Of a stretch of DNA of 8,297 bases, positions 1-5,375 are shown piece after piece. Within the stretch, counting starts at the first letter, position 1; each line of letters begins with the position of its first letter. Location of the stretch: contig DBVO01000027.1 of the NCBI GenBank assembly GCA_002308215.1, positions 1,151-9,447 of the forward strand, read 5' to 3'. The translations under genes were made by a program, and so were the position numbers. The notes beneath the pieces are model-generated. The model saw only the letters and a list, made by a program, of their open reading frames with translations, had not been told where the DNA came from and did not search any database. Source of the stretch: Christensenella sp. UBA1262. Lineage in GTDB: Bacteria > Bacillota > Clostridia > Christensenellales > CAG-917.

Positions 1-117
1 GGCATAAATGCAGGCATTCACACTTGTTATTTTACAAGAGGCCAAGAGATTGACAAAATCCCAGATGGCGTTGACTGTGTTGTTAAGACTCTTAACGAAG
101 TTAAAAATATTCTATGA
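1..117 (+). CDS. HAD-superfamily hydrolase, C-terminal fragment (5' end outside window)
   Basis: Reading frame 1 is open from the first base to a TGA at 115-117 and encodes 38 residues, beginning GINAGIHTCYFTRG and ending in TLNEVKNIL. This matches the end of YjjG/phosphoglycolate-phosphatase-like HAD hydrolases: a 'G-x-NAG-x-x-T' segment just after the last catalytic loop, a short Gly-containing turn, a 'P-x-G-V' stretch, and a final amphipathic 'sLxEl..iL' helix. These are cytosolic phosphatases acting on small phosphorylated metabolites. The nucleophile Asp and the other catalytic motifs lie upstream of the window, so neither activity nor substrate can be checked. Only 23 bases separate it from the flavin reductase gene, so the two are probably co-transcribed. 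The family call rests on a short tail. Confidence 0.7.
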   Translation, partial: GINAGIHTCYFTRGQEIDKIPDGVDCVVKTLNEVKNIL

Positions 118-140
118 AATAAATTATTAGGAGATATATT

Positions 141-701
141 ATGGCAAGAAAAAGTTTTGGGGCAAAACCATTATCGTATCCACAACCAGTTTGGATTATA
201 GCTACATATGATGAAAATGGTAAGCCAGATGCTATGAATGCAGCATGGGGTGGAATAAGTGAAGAGAATGAAATTTCAGTTTGTTTGTCACCTGGTCATA
301 AGACATGTAAAAACTTTGCAAAAACGGGTGCATTTACTGTTAGTATGGCAGATGCAAAGCATGTTGCAGCTTGTGACTACGTTGGAATAACAAGCGGGAA
401 CATTGTGCCTGATAAATTTGAGCGCACAGGATTTACCGTAACAAAGAGCGAATATGTGAACGCACCAATCATTAATGAGTTGGCAGTATGCATTGAATGC
501 AGAGTAAAAGAGTATAACCTCGATACTTGTATCTTAAAAGGTGAAGTAGTAAACGTTAGCGTAGATGAATCTGCACTTACTGATGGGAAGGTCGATATTA
601 AAAAGGTTGCACCTATCGCATTTGATCCATTTAATTTGACATACAATCTTGTAGGAGAAGAAGTGGCAAAGGCTTTTGCCGTAGGCAAAGAACTAAAATA
701 A
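141..701 (+). CDS. Flavin reductase-like FMN-binding split-barrel protein
   Basis: This 186-residue cytosolic protein resembles the flavin reductase / flavoredoxin-like family, which binds FMN in a split beta-barrel and passes electrons from NAD(P)H or a partner protein. Family features seen: 'PVWIIATYDENGKPDAMNAA' (residues 16-35, first barrel strands and flavin-contacting turn), the 'S-P-x-H-K-T' loop (50-55), 'CDYVGITSG' (78-86), 'VNAPII' (106-111), a hydrophobic sheet strand 'LAVCIECRV' (114-122) and a C-terminal 'KAFAVGK' helix (177-183). Length is normal for the family. AGGAG at 129-133 lies 7 bases before the ATG, which fixes the start. The stop is one base before the permease start, so the pair should be translationally coupled. 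Whether it reduces free flavin, acts as an electron carrier or has another flavin-dependent role cannot be decided. Confidence 0.87.
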   Translation: MARKSFGAKPLSYPQPVWIIATYDENGKPDAMNAAWGGISEENEISVCLSPGHKTCKNFAKTGAFTVSMADAKHVAACDYVGITSGNIVPDKFERTGFTVTKSEYVNAPIINELAVCIECRVKEYNLDTCILKGEVVNVSVDESALTDGKVDIKKVAPIAFDPFNLTYNLVGEEVAKAFAVGKELK

Positions 702-702
702 C

Positions 703-1860
703 ATGTCAAAGATTGGGGCGAAAAATTTCTTTGATGAAATGAAGCGAGAAGCGATGGTTTGGGTAGCAGTAGTTGCTGCCCTTGTTGTCGTATGCGTTAT
801 TCGTCCTAATGTCAGTTTAATGAAAGAGATTGACTGGCGCACACTTGGTACATTGTTTTTGATGTTAACAGTACTTGAGGGGTTCAAGAAAGAAAAGATT
901 TTTAACCCTATCATTAGACTCGCTGGAAAGATAAAATCTGGCGTTGGCCTTGGACTATTTCTTGTTTTTGCTGTGTTCTTCACGTCAATGTTTGTCACCA
1001 ATGACGTGTCATTGATAATATTCGTGCCATTAACGATATTCCTTTTTAGAGCGGCTAACAAAGAGAAGTACATTTTGCCTATACTTGCTATGCAAAACAT
1101 AGCCGCAATTAGAGGATCTTTGCTCATGCCATTTGGCAGCCCACAAAATCTTTTTATCTTTGGGCAGTCTGGTGTAAGCGTGTGGCATTTTGTTGGGTAT
1201 ATGGCACCACTATGTGCAATTTCCGGTGTTCTATTGGTACTTTTTGTAATTATTTTGTTTTCAAAAAACATTAAACAGAAGACGGATATACCAGTTTATG
1301 CATATCCTGCAGACTCGCTAGAAGATAACACTCCAAAACGACTTACTTATTTGTTTTTGTTCTTAATAGTCATATGGATGATAGTATCGCGTTTTGCTGC
1401 GTGGTATTATATTGCGCTAATGATACTCGTTACAGTAATCATTTTTGATCCAAAAGTGTTGCTGAAAACAGATTATTTACTTATTATCACATTCTTTTGT
1501 TTCTTTGTCTTCTCATCTACAATTGCATCCAGCGAAAAGGTTGCTGGTTTCTTGCAAAAAGTGGTGGCTGGAAGAGAGTATTGGACTTCAATTTTGTTGA
1601 GCCAAGTAATATCTAATGTTCCTGCGGCGATTGTTCTATACCCATTTGCTGTGAATAAAGGGGCACTACTTTATGGCCTTGATTCTGCTGGACTTGTGTC
1701 CATCATAGGTTCGCTTGCTTCAGTTATAAACTATCGTATTTATGTTCGTGAATATCCAAAGGGCGGTCTCAAGTTCTTGGGCGTATTTGAAATTGTGAGC
1801 TTAGCATTTTTTGCATTAGTAGTTGCGCCGGGATATTTCATAAGTCTTAAGCCAATTTAA
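703..1860 (+). CDS. SLC13/ArsB-type anion permease (ion transporter superfamily)
   Basis: This 385-residue integral membrane protein has about ten hydrophobic segments (for example residues 18-33, 47-58, 82-98, 102-116, 162-187, 213-230, 233-248, 256-272, 296-315, 360-380). It carries the two-fold signature of the ion transporter superfamily (DASS/SLC13, citrate and arsenite permeases): 'TSMFVTNDVSLIIFVPL' (94-110) with 'GSPQNL' (145-150) in the first half, and 'SQVISNVPAAIVLYPF' (300-315) in the second. In studied members the paired Ser/Thr-Asn sites bind cation and substrate, so Na+-coupled uptake of a carboxylate or related anion is likely; arsenite or sulfate cannot be excluded. It is somewhat shorter than most SLC13 proteins. 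There is no strong ribosome site at the ATG; translation probably continues from the reductase one base upstream. A strong terminator follows the gene. Confidence 0.85.
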   Translation: MSKIGAKNFFDEMKREAMVWVAVVAALVVVCVIRPNVSLMKEIDWRTLGTLFLMLTVLEGFKKEKIFNPIIRLAGKIKSGVGLGLFLVFAVFFTSMFVTNDVSLIIFVPLTIFLFRAANKEKYILPILAMQNIAAIRGSLLMPFGSPQNLFIFGQSGVSVWHFVGYMAPLCAISGVLLVLFVIILFSKNIKQKTDIPVYAYPADSLEDNTPKRLTYLFLFLIVIWMIVSRFAAWYYIALMILVTVIIFDPKVLLKTDYLLIITFFCFFVFSSTIASSEKVAGFLQKVVAGREYWTSILLSQVISNVPAAIVLYPFAVNKGALLYGLDSAGLVSIIGSLASVINYRIYVREYPKGGLKFLGVFEIVSLAFFALVVAPGYFISLKPI

Positions 1861-1870
1861 TTCACTAAAT

Positions 1871-1893
1871 AAATGGCCAGTAGGCCATTTTTT
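1871..1893 (+). terminator. Intrinsic terminator after the reductase-permease operon
   Basis: A perfect 8-bp stem, AAATGGCC (1871-1878) with GGCCATTT (1883-1890), closes a 4-base AGTA loop and runs straight into a T stretch (six consecutive T at 1888-1893). It starts 10 bases after the permease stop codon. This is a standard Rho-independent terminator and ends the first transcription unit. Confidence 0.9.
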
Positions 1894-1965
1894 AATGCAC
1901 TTTGTCAATTATTTATTTTATTAAGAATTATTTTTATATTTATATTGCTTTTTTCCAAATTTGCG

Positions 1966-2000
1966 TTTATCATTAATTTATCATTGCATGATAAATAATG
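1966..2000. promoter_or_regulatory. AT-rich tandem and inverted repeat upstream of the lipoprotein gene (possible operator or hairpin)
   Basis: TTTATCATT occurs twice in direct orientation, 11 bases apart (1966-1974 and 1977-1985), and the second copy faces its inverse ATGATAAA (1988-1995) around a TGC centre. Allowing one bulged A, the symmetry extends to CATTA-A-TTTATCAT / ATGATAAATAATG (1971-1984 with 1988-2000). The ~one-helical-turn spacing and dyad symmetry suit a transcription factor site; no T run follows, so it is not a typical terminator. No convincing promoter is visible between 1894 and 2054. The best -35/-10 pair I found is TTGTCA (1902-1907) with AATTAT (1926-1931) at an 18-base spacing, which is weak. 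Confidence 0.35.
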
Positions 2001-2028
2001 CAGTATGCGCTTTTGTATGCTGTTTGAT

Positions 2029-2048
2029 AAGGGGTCCGCATTAGCGGA
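2029..2048 (+). promoter_or_regulatory. Distant ribosome site plus start-proximal hairpin of the lipoprotein gene
   Basis: AAGGGG (2029-2034) is the strongest Shine-Dalgarno-like sequence ahead of the lipoprotein start, but it lies 20 bases from the ATG, too far for normal initiation. A 5-bp hairpin, TCCGC (2035-2039) with GCGGA (2044-2048) and loop ATTA, sits directly between. If folded, it would leave only six unpaired bases (2049-2054) between the site and the ATG. Alternatively the GGA inside the right arm (2046-2048) is the true ribosome site and the hairpin hides it. Either way initiation may depend on RNA structure. Confidence 0.35.
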
Positions 2049-2054
2049 ATAGAA

Positions 2055-3269
2055 ATGAGATCTTTTTTTAGAAAAGCTTTAGTTTGCGTTTTTGCCACGC
2101 TACTTGTGCTTAGCATACTTGTTGTGATGTATGCTTGTAGTGGTAAACAAGGCAGTGCTAGCCGAGTTGTAGTTTGCAACCATAACTATCAAGAGACAGT
2201 TGTGGCACCTACATGTACAAATGCTGGTTATACATTGCACAAGTGTACAAAATGTGGCGATTCCTATCGCGATAGTGAAGTAGCTGCACTCGGACATAGA
2301 GCAGGTGCTGAATGGGAATCAAATTCCACTGAGCATTGGCATGAGTGTGAAAATGGTTGTGGCGAACGCACTAGTGTCGGAACTCATACTTTCGATGCAG
2401 GTGTTGTTGAAGCTCAAGCAACTTGTGAAAATAATGGTAGAGTTGTGTATACATGCACTACCTGCGGATTCCAAAGAGCAGATGTGTTGCCAGCAACTGG
2501 TCACAACATAGTTGGCGGATGGTATAGCAATCAAGATTCACATTGGCACGCTTGTTCAAATAACAACGAAGAAAAAATAGATAATGCTTTGCATAGTTGG
2601 GATGAAGGCCATGTTGAAAGAGCAGCTACATGCGAAAATCCTGGTGTAATAGTTTATACTTGCACAGTTTGTGGTAGATCAAGAAATCGTGATATTCCTA
2701 GAACAGAACATAATAAGTCTAGAGAATGGGAAGCAGATGAGAACATTCATTGGCATACATGCCAAACTTGTGGAGATACTTTTGATCAAGCATCTCACAC
2801 ATATGGTAATGCAACAATAACAAAAGAGCCTACATGTGTTGAGTCAGGCATGAGCGTTAGACAATGCACGGTATGTGGTTATATTCTTAGAACTCAAATT
2901 CCAGCATTAGGCCATGAAAAGTCATTGAAATGGTATAGCAATAATGATCACCATTGGCATAAATGTACTCACGATGGGTGCAGTGAAAAATTTGATTATG
3001 CAACTCATACATTTGATGTAGGTACCATCTATAGAGAAGCTACTTGTACTTCAAATGGCCTTAAAAAATATACATGTTCGGTTTGCGGTTATGTATACAT
3101 CGAATCTATTCCTGCAATAGGACATGATATTGATACTGCACACTGGCAGTCTAATGCGCAAGGGCATTGGCATTTGTGCGAAAATGATTGTGGCGGAAAA
3201 TTTAATTATGCAGACCACGATTATAATGACTTAGGTGTATGTAAAGTGTGTGGTTATGAGCAACAATAG
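2055..3269 (+). CDS. Putative secreted lipoprotein with five Cys/His-rich zinc-ribbon-like repeats
   Basis: The 404-residue protein starts with a charged n-region (R2, R6, K7), a hydrophobic core (8-24) and Cys28 in 'VMYAC', a non-canonical lipobox, so it is probably exported and lipid-anchored; plain signal cleavage is possible. The mature part is five ~70-residue units. Each has a 'TC' Cys, a CxxCG pair exactly 10 residues later, an 'IPALGH'-like stretch, a Trp-Ser-Asn turn, HWHxC with a second Cys, and an 'HTF-D-G' end. CxxC pairs are at C64/C67, C134/C137, C203/C206, C271/C274 and C341/C344, with a last pair at C396/C399; HWH is at 94, 163, 232, 300 and 371. Similar repeats occur in secreted and surface proteins of gut Clostridia, with no established function. 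The cysteines suggest metal binding, but this is inference. No catalytic or adhesin domain is recognisable. It appears monocistronic. Confidence 0.8.
   Translation: MRSFFRKALVCVFATLLVLSILVVMYACSGKQGSASRVVVCNHNYQETVVAPTCTNAGYTLHKCTKCGDSYRDSEVAALGHRAGAEWESNSTEHWHECENGCGERTSVGTHTFDAGVVEAQATCENNGRVVYTCTTCGFQRADVLPATGHNIVGGWYSNQDSHWHACSNNNEEKIDNALHSWDEGHVERAATCENPGVIVYTCTVCGRSRNRDIPRTEHNKSREWEADENIHWHTCQTCGDTFDQASHTYGNATITKEPTCVESGMSVRQCTVCGYILRTQIPALGHEKSLKWYSNNDHHWHKCTHDGCSEKFDYATHTFDVGTIYREATCTSNGLKKYTCSVCGYVYIESIPAIGHDIDTAHWQSNAQGHWHLCENDCGGKFNYADHDYNDLGVCKVCGYEQQ
2175..3251 (+). repeat. Five-unit intragenic Cys/His protein repeat
   Basis: The repeat is clear in protein but diverged in DNA, so it is old rather than a fresh tandem duplication. 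The first Cys of the units are codons 54, 124, 193, 261 and 331 (bases 2214, 2424, 2631, 2835, 3045), giving periods of 70, 69, 68 and 70 residues. From each CxxC to the Cys of HWHxC is 30-31 residues in every unit. Unit 2 is degenerate: after C167 the expected partner Cys is replaced within 'CSNNNEEK'. Unit 3 has 'TEH' in place of the usual '-GH' after its CxxC. A half motif (C41 region) opens the array and an orphan CxxCG (C396/C399) closes it. Confidence 0.85.
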
Positions 3270-3280
3270 CATTGTTGCTC
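3258..3280 (+). terminator. Perfect 10-bp hairpin enclosing the lipoprotein stop codon
   Basis: GAGCAACAAT (3258-3267) pairs perfectly with ATTGTTGCTC (3271-3280) around a 3-base AGC loop. The TAG stop (3267-3269) begins at the last stem base and continues into the loop. No T run follows (AATAAATC), so it is not a classical intrinsic terminator. It could be a weak terminator, a 3'-end stabiliser, or a brake on read-through into the DUF362 gene 34 bases later. The structure is certain at sequence level; the role is inferred. Confidence 0.45.
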
Positions 3281-3314
3281 AATAAATCTATATTAAAACT
3301 TGGAGTTTATATAA

Positions 3315-4196
3315 ATGAAATCAAAAGTTTATTTTTCTAAGGAAATCACACCTGAAAAGGTAGTGGAGCTTTATAATCTTTTAAATATTGAGCTTCCTGG
3401 TAAAGTTGCAGTAAAACTTCATTCTGGTGAAAAAGGGAATCAAAACTATTTGAAGCCTGAATTTTGGGCACCTATGGTCAAGCGTGTGAATGGTACTGTT
3501 GTTGAATGCAATACTGCTTATGGTGGAGCTAGAAACACAACAAAGAAGCACTTCCGTCTCATGCATGAACATCAATGGGATGAGTTTTTTGATATTGACA
3601 TCATGGATGAAAATGATGATGATTTAGTCTTGCCAATTGAAAATGGAAAGATTCTCAAAGAGAATAAGGTTGGCAGACATATCGAAAACTATGATAGCAT
3701 GCTTGTGCTTTCTCACTTCAAAGGGCATCCAATGGGTGGCTATGGCGGAGCATTAAAGCAACTTTCCATTGGTTGTGCATCATCACGCGGAAAATCCCTT
3801 ATACATAGTGCTGGTAAAACAGATGATCAACGTTCTGTATGGGTAAGATGTGCAAAGCAAGATGAGTTTTTGGAAGGTATGGCTGATGCAGCAAGTTCAA
3901 TCGTCAAGTACTTTGATGGTAAGATGGCATTTATCAATGTTATGAAAAACATCTCAGTTGACTGTGATTGCTGTGCAAAAGCAGAAGATCCATGCATGCA
4001 AGATATTGGAATCTTAGCATCTTTAGATCCTATCGCAATTGATCAAGCTTGTATAGATATAGTTTATTCAAGAACAGATGACCCAGGACAAAAGCATTTC
4101 TTGGAGCGTGTGGAATCAAGACATGGCGTTCATACAATTGAAGCAGCAGCTGAGCATGGCTTTGGATCTAGAGAATACGAATTGATAGAAGTATAA
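3315..4196 (+). CDS. DUF362 domain-containing protein
   Basis: The 293-residue cytosolic protein is recognisable as DUF362: an early 'GKVAVKLHSGEKGN' strand and loop (29-42), 'VVECNTAYGG' (62-71), the family core 'LSHFKGHPMGGYGGALKQL' (132-150) followed by 'SIGCASSRGK' (151-160), a 'CDCC' cluster with a further Cys (C217, C219, C220, C227), and 'DPIAIDQACID' (238-248). The molecular function of this family is not established to my knowledge. Many relatives carry a 2x[4Fe-4S] ferredoxin module; here the spaced CxxCxxCxxxCP motif is absent, so only the clustered cysteines hint at metal or redox chemistry. GGAG (3302-3305) lies 9 bases before the ATG. The exonuclease begins 6 bases after its stop, so the two should be co-transcribed. 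Confidence 0.85.
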   Translation: MKSKVYFSKEITPEKVVELYNLLNIELPGKVAVKLHSGEKGNQNYLKPEFWAPMVKRVNGTVVECNTAYGGARNTTKKHFRLMHEHQWDEFFDIDIMDENDDDLVLPIENGKILKENKVGRHIENYDSMLVLSHFKGHPMGGYGGALKQLSIGCASSRGKSLIHSAGKTDDQRSVWVRCAKQDEFLEGMADAASSIVKYFDGKMAFINVMKNISVDCDCCAKAEDPCMQDIGILASLDPIAIDQACIDIVYSRTDDPGQKHFLERVESRHGVHTIEAAAEHGFGSREYELIEV

Positions 4197-4202
4197 CAAT
4201 AC

Positions 4203-5375
4203 ATGAATTATTTATTTTTTGACATCGAATGTTCAGACGGCAGGCATATGTGCAGTTTCGGTTACGTACTGTGCGACTGCCGTTTTAACATACTCAAAAA
4301 AGAAGATATTCTAATTAATCCAGAAGCGCCATTTAGATTGTCCAGATATAACGGAGAACCACAAATAGAACTAGGTTATCCAAAAGAACAATTTTATGCA
4401 GCGCCAAACTTTGTTGCTCGTTACGACAAAATCAAACGAATTTTAGAAGCAAAGAATCAACTTGTAATAGGGCATTCCGTTCTTAACGATGTTAATTTTT
4501 TGCAATTGGCTTGCGAACGTTATGAAAAACCATATTTTGAGTATTCATTCTTTGATGAGCAACAGGTATATAAAACAATTAACGAAGGCAAATCTGTAAG
4601 CACAGCGCTTGAAAAGATAGCTGAGGCATATGGCATTGAGCCAGAGAGTTTGCATCGTAGCGATGACGACTCAAAAACCACAATGGAAATTGTGCGCCGT
4701 ATGTGCAAGGATCTCAATATGTCTCCAGAAAAAATGGCAGATGAATATCCGTTATCAAAAGGAAAAGTTGAAGATGGCATTGTTAAGCGTTTTGTGACTG
4801 AACCATATAAATGGTTCTGTGTGGCTGCTTTTGATGTGGCAACTCAGTTTGATCGTGATTCAATTAAGAAAACCAATGAGAACAAATTGTTCTATGGGAA
4901 AAAGTATTGTTTCTCAACTAAACTTGAAAGAACAATCCCACTTAAAATATATACGATAGTCCAAAAGATAGCGGGTCTTGGGGGAGAATATACAGATAAC
5001 CCAGCCGAATGTGATGTGTTTGTAAAACATAAAACAAGCAAGTGTTATCGTTATATGTATTGCTCACAACACAAGGGCATCCATATACTTCCATTTGAGC
5101 AATTACTAGAAGATCTTGGGATTACTTATGATGAGATTGTTCCTTACAATTTTAAAGGTGACTACGTAGGCAAGAAAGTCAAACTAATAGAAACAGGTGT
5201 ATCTCATGTCGAAGATGTGCCATCGTCAATTGGGGAGCATCTGAAGTCAAAGGAAAATAAACAAAACCATAACAAGAAGAAAAAGAATCACAACAAATCA
5301 AAATATTATAAAAAGCCAAAAAACGAGGGCAATAATGAAAGCAGAACTTCTCAAAACAACACAGAAAGGGCATAA
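4203..5375 (+). CDS. DEDDh 3'-5' exonuclease with C-terminal BRCT-like domain
   Basis: This 390-residue protein is of the DnaQ/RNase T exonuclease type. Exo I 'FFDIEC' gives D7 and E9; Exo II 'VIGHSVLNDVNFL' (88-100) gives D96; Exo III 'HRSDDDSKTTMEI' (151-163) gives H151 and D156. All five DEDDh residues are present, so it should be an active two-metal 3'-5' exonuclease on DNA or RNA. A BRCT-like domain follows (about 231-305): 'YGKKYCFSTKLE', a helix, 'IAGLGGEYTDNPAECDVFV', then a final helix, as in BRCT modules of ligases and some DnaQ-family proteins. The tail (348-374) is rich in Lys and Asn and is likely disordered and nucleic-acid binding. No strong ribosome site precedes the ATG, but D7/E9 require this start. 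Its last 41 bases overlap galM in the +1 frame. A repair or RNA-processing role is inferred. Confidence 0.83.
   Translation: MNYLFFDIECSDGRHMCSFGYVLCDCRFNILKKEDILINPEAPFRLSRYNGEPQIELGYPKEQFYAAPNFVARYDKIKRILEAKNQLVIGHSVLNDVNFLQLACERYEKPYFEYSFFDEQQVYKTINEGKSVSTALEKIAEAYGIEPESLHRSDDDSKTTMEIVRRMCKDLNMSPEKMADEYPLSKGKVEDGIVKRFVTEPYKWFCVAAFDVATQFDRDSIKKTNENKLFYGKKYCFSTKLERTIPLKIYTIVQKIAGLGGEYTDNPAECDVFVKHKTSKCYRYMYCSQHKGIHILPFEQLLEDLGITYDEIVPYNFKGDYVGKKVKLIETGVSHVEDVPSSIGEHLKSKENKQNHNKKKKNHNKSKYYKKPKNEGNNESRTSQNNTERA

Noticed and set aside
693..1271. A 192-codon minus-strand open frame opposite the permease, and a similar one at 377-709
   Set aside because: Both are antisense to strongly recognised genes. 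Their proteins are low-hydrophobicity Thr/Ser/Ile-rich strings with no family pattern, and no promoter or ribosome site was seen; they arise from the codon use of the plus-strand genes.
2305..2534. Short open frames in other frames within the lipoprotein gene (2305-2511 plus, 2319-2534 minus)
   Set aside because: They lie fully inside the clear lipoprotein frame, with no recognisable product and no ribosome site.
2214..3190. Regular ~210-base periodicity that might suggest a tandem DNA repeat or CRISPR-like array
   Set aside because: The period exists only at the protein level as the Cys/His repeat. DNA identity between units is limited to short Cys/His codon patches, units are in frame, and there are no spacers.
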